DNA from: an uncultured Lachnospiraceae bacterium | GTDB lineage: Bacteria > Bacillota > Clostridia > Lachnospirales > Lachnospiraceae | Length of the DNA stretch: 64,000 nucleotides | Direction of reading: 5' to 3' | NCBI GenBank assembly: GCA_947305245.1 | Contig: CAMZDG010000006.1 | Location: forward strand, 59,465 to 123,464 | Part shown: in pieces, positions 30,503 through 39,500 of the stretch | Layout of the letters: every line of letters starts with the position of its first letter | How positions within the stretch are numbered: the stretch's first letter is position 1 | Notes under the pieces: model-generated | The model's input: only the letters and a program-made list of their open reading frames with translations | Told to the model about the DNA's origin: nothing | Database searches by the model: none | Made by a program: the position numbers and the translations under genes

Positions 30503-32065
30503 CTAGATCATTTGATACGAAACTTCCATGATACTTTTCGCAATGATATATACGTCCTTGGGATTTTCCTTGCGGGCTGCAAGGAAGTCACCCGGTTTTC
30601 CTAACATGTAGCTGTCGCTCCAGGGAACAAACACCTTGGTACGCTTGGTCAGCTGCTTTGCGTGGATCCTCGAACTTGACTTCGGGATGAAGGTCATGGC
30701 GTAATCCTGCAGATTCTTGGGTCTTGTCCCCATCTCATCTCCAAACTCCGCGGCATTCACTGCAAGATGCACCGTGGGCGCATAATCGCCGGTGATCTGA
30801 TAGCGCTCCTGCACAAGGTCATTGTGCGAGAGGAAATATGCCTCGTCGTTTTTATAAACCTCACCCTCGATGCCAATGATGAAATAGGTGTCATCCTTGA
30901 TCACAAAGGGAATGTCGCCTTCGAGCATGCGGACCGTCACATAGGTGCCAACCGGATACATGTCCGTCGCCTTGACATAGCCCTGCGGCAGGCGCTGCTT
31001 CTCATAAACCGGCTCGCGCGTCAGGTCGGGCACGTCGTCCGTGCCTGCGTAGAAGAAGTCCTGATCGTCGAAGTATTCCTCCAGCCTTGCGTTCAAGATC
31101 GCATGCGCGGCCTCTGCCCAGGCATTTCCGCAGGAATTGCCGTAACGGCGCACGTACTCCTTATCCAAAAGCTCCTTGACGATAAAGCCGCCAGACTTTC
31201 GCATGTGTCCGCCGCCGGAGCCCATGCCCGCCGTCACAAAGGCAGCCAGCTCATCGGCGCGGGTCTCCTTCTCGCAGCTTCGAACGGATAGCTTGATCCC
31301 ATCGTCCAACACGCAGTAAGCGATGCAAGTGCCAACGCCCTCCACCTCGATCAGCGCGTCACTGATCACGCCGAGGATGTTCGGGTCGCAGCGCTGCGCC
31401 AGCGCCAGCGCATAATGACCGGACTTATGATAATCGATGTCCGACATGGCTTTTCCCGCAATCTTCAGCTCCTCCTCCGAGAGGTTACTGTTTTGCAGGA
31501 ACGTAAGGATGGCGCGATTTAAGCGATTCTCCAGCTCATCCCGCATGTCCTTGTCCTTGGGATGATGGATCTCCTGTAATTTTCCCGTATCCATGAACAG
31601 CCCATAGTAGAGGGCCGTTGCAAGCTCTTCATTCTCCGCGGGGTCATACCCCTCTTCCTTTAACATGTCCCACACGATGGTCGAACATGCGCCATAGGTG
31701 CTGCGCACCTCAGCAAGCGCCGGGAGCTTCTCCGGGATCGCCACGTGGTGATCGATCACCGCGACGGTCTTACCCGAGAACTTCTGCACGTTGCGCTCGC
31801 CATACTGACAGTCCACCGTCAGCAGAAGATCCGGCTCCTGATAGAGCGCTTCCGCATGCTCGATGGGGATCTGCAGCTTCCTTACCATGTGCACGAGGTT
31901 GCTTTTCTGAATGGGACGGCTTCCCCCATAGATCAGCCGCACCTTCTTCCCCCGCAGGCGGAAATACAGCCAGAGCGCGTATCCGCTGGCGATGGCGTCC
32001 GCATCCGGATTATCGTGTGCCTGGATCACCACATTCTTATATGTCAAAAGATCACATAGCTTCAT
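30503..32065 (-). CDS. DHH/DHHA1-family phosphoesterase with C-terminal extension
   Basis: 520 aa; GGGGG lies 7 nt before the ATG. The DHH domain shows HDNPDAD (17-23), D85 in TVDCQ, the family DHH at 105-107 and D159 in MDTG, all metal ligands for Mn-dependent phosphodiester hydrolysis. The DHHA1 part has GSGGGH at 282-287. About 200 further C-terminal residues have no domain I recognise. Relatives include NrnA-type oligoribonucleases/pAp phosphatases and GdpP-type c-di-AMP phosphodiesterases; the lack of TM and GGDEF segments argues against GdpP. The substrate cannot be fixed from sequence, but nano-RNA, pAp or a linear/cyclic dinucleotide are the likely classes. It has its own promoter and probably leads the TIR gene. 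Confidence 0.85.
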   Translation of the reverse strand: MKLCDLLTYKNVVIQAHDNPDADAIASGYALWLYFRLRGKKVRLIYGGSRPIQKSNLVHMVRKLQIPIEHAEALYQEPDLLLTVDCQYGERNVQKFSGKTVAVIDHHVAIPEKLPALAEVRSTYGACSTIVWDMLKEEGYDPAENEELATALYYGLFMDTGKLQEIHHPKDKDMRDELENRLNRAILTFLQNSNLSEEELKIAGKAMSDIDYHKSGHYALALAQRCDPNILGVISDALIEVEGVGTCIAYCVLDDGIKLSVRSCEKETRADELAAFVTAGMGSGGGHMRKSGGFIVKELLDKEYVRRYGNSCGNAWAEAAHAILNARLEEYFDDQDFFYAGTDDVPDLTREPVYEKQRLPQGYVKATDMYPVGTYVTVRMLEGDIPFVIKDDTYFIIGIEGEVYKNDEAYFLSHNDLVQERYQITGDYAPTVHLAVNAAEFGDEMGTRPKNLQDYAMTFIPKSSSRIHAKQLTKRTKVFVPWSDSYMLGKPGDFLAARKENPKDVYIIAKSIMEVSYQMI

Positions 32066-32102
32066 GGTATTACCCCCTTTTACCCCTTTTATCCCTTTTT
32101 AC

Positions 32103-32131
32103 ATCTTACCACAAAGTACTCTTTCTGACAA
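32103..32131 (-). promoter_or_regulatory. Sigma-A-type promoter for the DHH gene
   Basis: On the minus strand TTGTCA (32126-32131), 17 bp, TAAGAT (32103-32108), about 38 bp before the start codon. It diverges from the PAP2 promoter. Confidence 0.65.
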
Positions 32132-32149
32132 GACAGCCTTAAATTCTGC

Positions 32150-32178
32150 TTGTTTTTTTACTTTTAACGACATATAAT
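32150..32178 (+). promoter_or_regulatory. Sigma-A-type promoter for the PAP2 phosphatase gene
   Basis: TTGTTT (32150-32155), 17 bp, TATAAT (32173-32178). This leaves a leader of about 90 nt before the ATG at 32275. Confidence 0.65.
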
Positions 32179-32274
32179 GGGGTGGTGTCAGTTCAAATTT
32201 TTCTCTTCCCTTGATAGGACGAGAAAAAGTGACGTCGAGTTTTAAACAGATTGTATTTTTCTTTGGGAGGAATT

Positions 32275-33198
32275 ATGGAATTTCTGAAATGGTTGGAATC
32301 GATCCGCACGCCGTTTGGCGAGTGGTTTTTCATGTTTTGGACCGTTGGCGGCGAGGAGATCATGCTGCTGGGGCTGATCTGCATTCTCTTTTGGTGCGTT
32401 GATAAAAAGCTCGCCTATCGGCTGACCTTTTCGTACTTGCCGTCAGCCCTTGCCATCGACGTGATCAAGCTAGCCTGCCGCATAGAGCGCCCCTGGGTAA
32501 GGGACCCGTCCTTCACCGCCGTGGAGCGGGCAAAAAAATCCGCCACGGGTTATTCCTTCCCGAGCGGACACACCCAGAACGCCACGGCCCTCTTCGGCTC
32601 CCTGGCCTATACGCGAAAAAAGCTCCTGTACCGGATCCTGCTTTTACTGATCATTCCCATGGTGATGCTCTCTCGCATGTATCTTGGCGTTCATACGCCG
32701 GCTGACGTCCTGACCAGCCTTGCCATTTCTTCCGTCATCGTGTTTGGGATCAATCTCCTGGCGGACCGGCTTGAGATCACGCCAAAGCGGCGCCTCATCA
32801 TCGCCTGCTGCTTTGTCTGCATCGCCATCGGCACCATGATCTATACATATCTCCTCTATCAAAGCGGCACGATCGCTTATAAGGATGCCGCGGACAGCTT
32901 TAAGGGCTGCGGCGGAGGACTTGGCTTTTCGATCTGCTGGGTTCTGGAGGCAAAGTACGTGAACTTCAGCGTGAAGTGTGACAAGCTCTGGAAGCAATTC
33001 GTAAAGATCCTCATCGGCGTGGGCATCCTGCTCCTCCTCAAGGAAGGCCTCAAGTATGGCTTCCGCGCGCTGTTTGGGCAGAATTTCCTCACTGAGGTCA
33101 TCCGCTATTTTCTCCTCATGAACTGGGCCATGCTCGGCATGCCGCTGATCATCAAAAGATTTTTCCAGCCAAAGGAAGAACCGGCAAAGCTTTCTTAA
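32275..33198 (+). CDS. PAP2-superfamily membrane phosphatase
   Basis: 307 aa. GGGAGG sits 4 nt before this ATG; an upstream in-frame TTG (32251) would place the ribosome site inside the gene. The three PAP2 signature motifs are present: K-x6-RP (KLACRIERP), PSGH (SFPSGHTQN) and SR-x5-H-x3-D (SRMYLGVHTPAD), supplying the phosphate-binding and catalytic residues. Seven or more hydrophobic helices make it an integral membrane protein with the active site facing outside. The family dephosphorylates undecaprenyl pyrophosphate, phosphatidic acid or related lipids; the specific lipid is not decided. It stands alone between a promoter and a hairpin. Confidence 0.9.
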   Translation: MEFLKWLESIRTPFGEWFFMFWTVGGEEIMLLGLICILFWCVDKKLAYRLTFSYLPSALAIDVIKLACRIERPWVRDPSFTAVERAKKSATGYSFPSGHTQNATALFGSLAYTRKKLLYRILLLLIIPMVMLSRMYLGVHTPADVLTSLAISSVIVFGINLLADRLEITPKRRLIIACCFVCIAIGTMIYTYLLYQSGTIAYKDAADSFKGCGGGLGFSICWVLEAKYVNFSVKCDKLWKQFVKILIGVGILLLLKEGLKYGFRALFGQNFLTEVIRYFLLMNWAMLGMPLIIKRFFQPKEEPAKLS

Positions 33199-33242
33199 GA
33201 GCCCCGAAGGATTCCCCAAAATCATATTTTCAAAATTAGAAA

Positions 33243-33278
33243 AGCTCTCTGACGTCCCTTTCGGGACGCCAAAGAGCT
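33243..33278. terminator. Bidirectional intrinsic terminator between PAP2 and flgM
   Basis: Arms AGCTCTcTGaCGTCCC and GGGACGcCAaAGAGCT flank a TTTC loop (GAAA on the other strand). On the minus strand it is followed by TTTTCTAATTTT, a good tract for flgM; on the plus strand the tail is A/T-rich but weaker. Confidence 0.75.
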
Positions 33279-33371
33279 ATTATATTCTAAGTGAAAAAGT
33301 TAAACCAACAACAAAGTTAACAACAAACAACGGTTTCAAAAACTGGTAATGCTGGTAATGCTGATAGTACA

Positions 33372-33641
33372 TTACTTCCTGGTTTCTAAGTACTTACTCA
33401 TCAGCTTGTCTGCAAACGTGTCTGCATCCACCTGATAAGTGCCCTCTTGAATCTTCGCTTTGATGGGGGCCGTGAGATATTCCCGTACGTCAGCGCAGGC
33501 AGCCACTGCTTCCTTCGCCGTCTGGTAATCCTTCATACGGGTTCCCAGAGACGCTACTTCCGCAGCAACGCTATTCCCAAATTTCTTCGAGCGCCCGATC
33601 GATATGGACTTGAAAATCTCTGAATAAGCCTCCGAGCTCAT
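33372..33641 (-). CDS. flgM: Anti-sigma-28 factor FlgM
   Basis: 89 aa with GGAGGAGG before the ATG. The C-terminal half carries the FlgM signature: AKEAVAACADVRE followed by IKAKIQEGTYQVDAD and FADKLMSKYLE, the region that wraps the flagellar sigma factor in known FlgM structures. The N-terminal half is polar and probably disordered, as in the family, which usually has 85-100 residues. FlgM holds the flagellar/motility sigma factor inactive until the hook is finished. It sits apart from other flagellar genes here, downstream of the 33-codon gene, with a sigma-D-like promoter of its own and a terminator after it. It implies that the organism is, or recently was, flagellated. Confidence 0.85.
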   Translation of the reverse strand: MSSEAYSEIFKSISIGRSKKFGNSVAAEVASLGTRMKDYQTAKEAVAACADVREYLTAPIKAKIQEGTYQVDADTFADKLMSKYLETRK

Positions 33642-33703
33642 CTGAACCTCCTCCTTTCCGCTTTACTACCCCAAACTCAAAGAAAATATACCCTACGCAT
33701 CAT

Positions 33704-33731
33704 GTATCGGTTTACCTTACAGAATAGTTTA
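33704..33731 (-). promoter_or_regulatory. Candidate sigma-D (flagellar) promoter for flgM
   Basis: On the minus strand TAAA (33728-33731), 17 bp, CCGATAC (33704-33710), close to the Bacillus sigma-D pattern TAAA-N16-CCGATAT. It lies about 63 bp before flgM. The spacing is one base long and the last -10 base differs, so this is an inference supported by the gene's identity. Confidence 0.45.
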
Positions 33732-33767
33732 GCCCTTTTTTAAAAAATTTTTTTATTTTTTTGGAAA

Positions 33768-33869
33768 CTAATTCTCCAGGTACTCCAAATAGTCCATTTC
33801 TGATGCAAATAACAGGTAAACTCCTTCGACCCATCCCATGTAACCATTCGCCGTAACGTATCCTTTCAT
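33768..33869 (-). CDS. Unlisted 33-aa small protein, hairpin-controlled start
   Basis: An ATG at 33869 opens a 33-codon frame ending in TAG at 33768. GGAGGT (33876-33881) is placed 6 nt upstream, ideal for translation. The peptide is acidic and aromatic, with GYVTANGYMGWVEG near the N-terminus and LLFASEMDYLEYLE at the C-terminus; it has no signal peptide or TM segment. I recall similar short frames (GYxGxV..G.Y.LFA.E.DY.EY) in clostridia but cannot confirm this without a search. It lies between glgP and flgM on the same strand, and its ribosome site is inside the 19-bp hairpin described separately. The function is unknown. Confidence 0.7.
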   Translation of the reverse strand: MKGYVTANGYMGWVEGVYLLFASEMDYLEYLEN

Positions 33870-33929
33870 AATGTTACCTCCTTATCAGATTTCGCTTGTT
33901 TTCTTGCTTCCTGATAAGAAGGTAACATT
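33870..33929 (-). promoter_or_regulatory. Long hairpin sequestering the Shine-Dalgarno of the 33-aa gene
   Basis: Arms 33911-33929 and 33870-33888 are complementary over 19 bp with a single G-U wobble and a 22-nt loop. In the minus-strand RNA the 3' arm contains GGAGGU and ends directly at the AUG (33869), so the folded form should block ribosome binding. On the plus strand the same hairpin is followed by six T residues, so a terminator role in that direction cannot be excluded. Confidence 0.7.
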
Positions 33930-34015
33930 TTTTAGGTACGTTATTGTACTCTTAAAATCATCTCTGATTTTCCAAATTTTCAGCCGTCCAACCTATCGGC
34001 GGGACAGTTTTTGCC

Positions 34016-36526
34016 TTACTTCAGCGTCACCTTGTCGAGGTGCCAGATCTCGTCCACGTACTCCTGAATGGTTCTGTCGGAGGTGAACTTTCCGGAACAT
34101 GCCACGTTGAGGATCGCACTCTTCGCCCAGCCTGCCTCATCCATATACTTCAGCTCGATCTTCTTGTGTGCCGTCGCATAGGACTTGAAGTCCTTGAGGA
34201 TGAAGTAGGTGTCAGCCTTCGCCGTGCTCTGCGTGTTCAGCAGGGAGTTATACAGCGGGCGGAACAGCTCGGGATCCTGCGGAGCGTAGGTTCCGTTGAT
34301 CAGCTGCATCAGCACCTTGCGTACGTCGGCATCATTGTTGAAGATCTCCATCGGATTGTATCCGCCGAACTGCTCATAACGGATGACCTCGTCGGAAGTC
34401 AGACCGAAGATCACTGCGTTCTCCGCGCCAACCTCTTCCACGATCTCCACGTTCGCGCCGTCCATGGTGCCGAGGGTGATCGCACCGTTTAACATAAACT
34501 TCATGTTACCGGTACCGGAAGCCTCCTTGCTGGCGGTGGAGATCTGCTCGGACACGTCCGCGGCCGCGAAGATCAGCTCTGCGTTGGACACGTTGTAGTT
34601 CTCAATGAACACCACCTTCAGCTTGCCGTCGATGGAAGGATCATTGTTGATCACGTCAGCCACGGAATTGATCAGCTTGATGGTGAGCTTTGCGTTGCGA
34701 TAGCCTGCTGCCGCCTTGGCGCCGAAGATGAAGGTTCTGGGATAGAACTTCATGTCGGGATGCTCCTTGAGCTCATTGTAAAGATACATTACGTGCAGGA
34801 TGTTGAGGAGCTGACGCTTATACTCATGCAGACGCTTTACCTGTACGTCAAAGATGGATCTGGGATCCACTTCAATGTTGTTGTGCTCTAAGATATACTG
34901 GGCAAGGCGAACCTTGTTGTGATACTTGATGTTCATGAATTCCTGCTGTGACTTGTCATCGTCCGCATATACCTTGAGGCGGCTGATCTGAGGCAGGTCA
35001 GTGATCCACTCGTCGCCCACGTGATCGGTCACCCACTCAGCCAGCAGAGGATTGCCGTGCAAAAGGAACCTTCTCTGCGTAATGCCGTTGGTCTTATTGT
35101 TGAAACGCTCCGGGAACATCTCATAGAAGTCCTTGAGCTCCTGGTTCTTTAAGATCTCGGTGTGCAGTCTTGCCACGCCGTTGACGGAATAGCCTGCAAC
35201 GATCGCCATGTGCGCCATCTTCACCTGTCCGTCATAGATGATCGCCATCTTGCGGATCTTGTCCTGTACGTTGACGCCAGGCACGTTATTATACTTATTC
35301 TCGATCTCGATGATGAAACGACGGTTGATCTCCTCCACGATCTGATATACGCGGGGAAGAAGTCTTGAGAACAACTCGATGGGCCACTTCTCCAGTGCCT
35401 CTGCCATAATGGTGTGGTTGGTGTAAGCACAGGTCTTGGTGGTCACTTCCCACGCCTCGTCCCAGGTCAGATAATACTCATCCATGAGAATTCTCATCAG
35501 CTCTGCGATCGCAACGGTCGGATGCGTGTCGTTGAGCTGGAAGGTCACCTTCTCATAGAACTTCTTGATATCATCATGCTTTCTCATGTACTTCTCAATG
35601 GCTTCCTGTACGGAGGCGGAAATGAAGAAGTACTGCTGCTTTAAGCGCAGCTCCTTGCCGGCATAGTGGTTGTCATTGGGATAGAGCACCTCGACGATGT
35701 TTCTTGCGAGGTTTGCCTGCTCCACGGCCTTCTGATAGTCGCCCTTGTCGAAGGAATCCAGGGAGAAGCACTCCACGGGCTCAGCATCCCAGATCCTAAG
35801 GGTGTTCACGATGCCATTGCCATAGCCGACGATGGGCAGGTCATAAGGAATGGCGCGCACGGACTGATAGCCTTCCTGATAGAAGACGTTCCTTCCGTTC
35901 TCATCCATGCGGCAGTTCACGTAGCCGCCGAACTTCACTTCCTTGGCATACTCGGGCCGACGAAGCTCGAAGGGATTGCCATCCTTCAGCCAGTCATCGG
36001 GAGCCTCGATCTGATAGCCATCCTTGATCTTCTGCTTGAACATACCGTAGCGGTAACGAATGCCACAGCCATATGCCGCATAGCCAAGGGTTGCAAGGCT
36101 GTCCAGGAAGCATGCTGCCAGACGGCCGAGACCACCGTTACCAAGCGCTGCGTCAGGCTCCTGGTCCTCGATCACATTGAGGTCAAGTCCCAGCTCCTCA
36201 AGGGCTTCCTTGACATCCTGATAGCCCTTCAGATTGATCATGTTGTTGCCCAGGGCGCGTCCCATCAGGAACTCCATGGACATGTAATATACCATCTTGG
36301 GATCTTCTTTCTCATAGGCCTTCTGGGTCTCCATCCAGCGCTCCACGATCTGATCCTTCACGGCGTAGGACACCGCCTGGAAGATCTGCTGAGGCGTTGC
36401 CTCCTCGAGTTCCTTTCGATACAGGGTCTTTACGTTGTAGAGAACGCTCCTCTTGAACAATTCCTTGTCAAAGCTGAACTTCGGCTTGTTCGTCTTTGTC
36501 TTTGCAGACGTTGTTGAACTCTTCAT
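34016..36526 (-). CDS. glgP: Glycogen/maltodextrin phosphorylase
   Basis: 836 aa, a usual family length. The ATG at 36526 is preceded by AAGGAG; an upstream TTG at 36556 is rejected. It cleaves alpha-1,4-glucan ends with phosphate to give glucose-1-phosphate. The PLP-binding region EASGTGNMKFMLNGA contains the Schiff-base lysine at about residue 676, and the N-terminal EDQEPDAALGNGGLGRLAACF motif is typical of family GT35. It starts 33 bp after ileS with no terminator visible between, so it is probably transcribed from the Ile T-box promoter, an unusual pairing. No clear terminator follows; the 33-aa gene is next. Confidence 0.95.
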   Translation of the reverse strand: MKSSTTSAKTKTNKPKFSFDKELFKRSVLYNVKTLYRKELEEATPQQIFQAVSYAVKDQIVERWMETQKAYEKEDPKMVYYMSMEFLMGRALGNNMINLKGYQDVKEALEELGLDLNVIEDQEPDAALGNGGLGRLAACFLDSLATLGYAAYGCGIRYRYGMFKQKIKDGYQIEAPDDWLKDGNPFELRRPEYAKEVKFGGYVNCRMDENGRNVFYQEGYQSVRAIPYDLPIVGYGNGIVNTLRIWDAEPVECFSLDSFDKGDYQKAVEQANLARNIVEVLYPNDNHYAGKELRLKQQYFFISASVQEAIEKYMRKHDDIKKFYEKVTFQLNDTHPTVAIAELMRILMDEYYLTWDEAWEVTTKTCAYTNHTIMAEALEKWPIELFSRLLPRVYQIVEEINRRFIIEIENKYNNVPGVNVQDKIRKMAIIYDGQVKMAHMAIVAGYSVNGVARLHTEILKNQELKDFYEMFPERFNNKTNGITQRRFLLHGNPLLAEWVTDHVGDEWITDLPQISRLKVYADDDKSQQEFMNIKYHNKVRLAQYILEHNNIEVDPRSIFDVQVKRLHEYKRQLLNILHVMYLYNELKEHPDMKFYPRTFIFGAKAAAGYRNAKLTIKLINSVADVINNDPSIDGKLKVVFIENYNVSNAELIFAAADVSEQISTASKEASGTGNMKFMLNGAITLGTMDGANVEIVEEVGAENAVIFGLTSDEVIRYEQFGGYNPMEIFNNDADVRKVLMQLINGTYAPQDPELFRPLYNSLLNTQSTAKADTYFILKDFKSYATAHKKIELKYMDEAGWAKSAILNVACSGKFTSDRTIQEYVDEIWHLDKVTLK

Positions 36527-36559
36527 TCTCCAATTCTCCTTTCTTTCCCCCCGCAATAA

Positions 36560-39500
36560 TCAAATCTTTTCCATCGTGATGGTAACCTTTTCTCCGTTGA
36601 CGTCCCAGTCCTTGCTGATGGCGAAGGTCTTGTCATAAGAAAGCTCAAGGGCAAGCACCTTGCCACAGATGGCTTCCTTGTTCTTCTCAGCGACCTTGGC
36701 AAGAACCTCATTGCCGAGGATGGAGACGCGGATACGGTCCATTACCTCAAAATCAGAATCCTTACGCATGTTCTGGATCTTGCTGATCAACTCGTTGGAG
36801 AAGCCCTCCTCGATGAGTTCCTCGGTCAGGTTTGCATCCAGCACGACAGTCATGCCGTTATCTTCCTGAGAAACATAGCCTTCCTTCTGGGACATGGTGA
36901 TGAGCAGGTCATCCTCCGTCAGCTCCACGTTCACGTCGCCGACCACAAACTTCAAGACGCCATTTGCCTTGAGTTCGTCCATGGCTGCGTTGCCGTCCAG
37001 GGAAGCAAGCTCCTTCTGGATGCCGCCAAGCTGCTTGCCGTACTTCGGACCAACGGTGCGAAGCTGAGGCTTAAAGGTATAGGAAGTGAACTCACGAACG
37101 TCCTCGGTGAAGACAACCTCCTTCACGTTCAGTTCATCCTTGATAATGTCGGTATAGAAAGCATCCAGCTTTACGCCGGCCTTGACATACATCTTGCTGA
37201 TGGGCTGGCGGTTCTTGATGCTTGCGCTCTCTCTGCAGGCACGGCCCATCACGACGATCTTCAGGACTTCATCCATGGCGTTCTCAAGATCCTTCTTGAT
37301 CATGGAAACGTCAACCTTCGGGAAGTCACAAAGATGAATGCTCTCGGGCGCGGTCTTGTCGATCGAGCAAACCATGTTGCGGTAGATGTCCTCGGTCATG
37401 AACGGGATCATGGGTGCAGCCGCCTTGGCGATGGTCACCAGCGCGGTGTACAGCGTCATGTACGCACTCACCTTGTCCTGTTCCATTCCCTTTGCCCAGA
37501 AGCGCTCACGGCAGCGGCGAACGTACCAGTTGCTCAGGTCATCCACAAAGCCCTCCAGCGCTCTTGCCGCCTCGGGGATGCGGTAATTCGCAAGGTTGTC
37601 ATCCACCTCACCCACAACGGAATTCAGCTTGGAAAGGATCCACTGATCCATGACAGTGAGCTTATCATACTCTAAGGTATACTTCGTTGCGTCGAAATTG
37701 TCAATATTCGCATAAAGGATAAAGAAGGCATAGGTGTTCCAAAGGGTGCCCATGAACTTTCTCTGTCCTTCCTGCACGGCCTTTCCGTGGAAGCGGTTCG
37801 GCAGCCAGGGCGCGGAATTGATATAGAAATACCAGCGGATCGCGTCTGCGCCATAGGTTGCCAGCGCATCGAAGGGATCTACGGCATTTCCCTTACTCTT
37901 ACTCATCTTCTGGCCGTTCTCATCCTGCACGTGACCCAGCACGATAACATTCTCATAAGGTGCCTTGTTGAAAAGGAGCGTCGACTCTGCCAGCAGGGAA
38001 TGGAACCAGCCTCTGGTCTGATCCACTGCCTCGGAGATGAACTGCGCAGGGAATTGCTGCTCAAAGAGCTCCTTGTTCTCGAAGGGATAATGATGCTGTG
38101 CGAAAGGCATTGCGCCGGAGTCAAACCAGCAGTCCAGCACCTCGGGAACGCGCTTCATCACGCCGCCGCAGTCAGGACACTTTAAGGTGATCTCATCGAT
38201 ATAGGGACGATGGAACTCCACGGTCTTTGCCGCTTCGTTGCCGCTCATTTCATAGAGCTCCTGTCTGCTGCCAACGCAGACGCGCTTGCCACAGCTACAC
38301 TCCCAGATGTTTAAGGGAGTGCCCCAATAACGGTTACGGGAGATCGCCCAGTCCTGAATGTTCTCCAGCCAGTTGCCAAAGCGGCCCTTACCGATGGATT
38401 CCGGGATCCAGTTGATCGTATTATTATTGCGGATCAGGTCGTCCTTCACCGCAGTCTCCTTGATGTACCAGGACTCACGCGCATAATAGATCAGCGGCGT
38501 GTCACATCTCCAGCAGAAGGGATAGTCATGCTCGAACTTCGGTGCGTCAAAGAGCTTGCCTTCCGCATCCAGATCCTTTAACACTTCCGGATCTGCCTTC
38601 TTTACGAACAGGCCTGCGTAAGGGGTCTCCTCGGTCATCTCACCCTTACCGTTGACAAACTGTACGAAGGGCAGGTCATAATTTCTGCCAACGCGGGCGT
38701 CATCCTCACCGAAGGCAGGCGCAATGTGTACGATGCCGGTACCGTCGCCCATGGTAACGTAGGAATCACAGGTCACGAAGTGTGCCTTCTTATTCTGCTG
38801 CTTTGCAGCCTCTCCGGCACATGCGAAGAGGGGCTCATACTCCTTATATTCCAGATCCTTGCCGACATAGGACTCAAGGATCTCATAAGCGGGCGCGTCC
38901 TCGGTTGCAAGCTTTCCGAGCACGGTGTCAAGAAGAGCCTTCGCCATGTAATAGGTCCTGCCGTCCGCAGCCTTCACCTTGCAGTACTCCTCAACAGGGT
39001 TCACGCAAAGCGCCAGGTTCGAGGGAAGGGTCCAGGGCGTGGTCGTCCATGCCAGGAAATAGGCATCCTCGCCCACTACCTTAAAGCGCACGATTGCAGA
39101 GCGCTCCTTCACGTTCTTATAGCCCTGCGCAACCTCCTGTGCGGACAGGGGCGTTCCGCAGCGAGGGCAATAGGGAACGATCTTAAAGCCCTTATATAAC
39201 AATCCCTTGTCCCAGATGGTCTTTAACGCCCACCACTCGGACTCGATGAAATCATCATGATAGGTCACGTAAGGATTGTCCATGTCCGCCCAGAATCCAA
39301 CGGTTCCGGAGAAATCCTCCCACATGCCCTTATATTTCCAAACGCTCTCCTTACACTTCTTGATGAAGGGCTCAAGGCCATACGCCTCGATCTGATCCTT
39401 GCCGTCCAGTCCGAGGAGCTTCTCCACCTCGATCTCCACAGGCAGGCCATGGGTGTCCCATCCGGCCTTTCTGGGTACCATGTAACCCTTCATGGTGCGA

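Noticed and set aside
33870..33929. Hairpin as an ordinary plus-strand terminator
   Set aside because: It is followed by six T residues on the plus strand, but PAP2 already has its own terminator about 600 bp earlier and no plus-strand gene ends near it. Control of the minus-strand gene is the better reading, though not proven.
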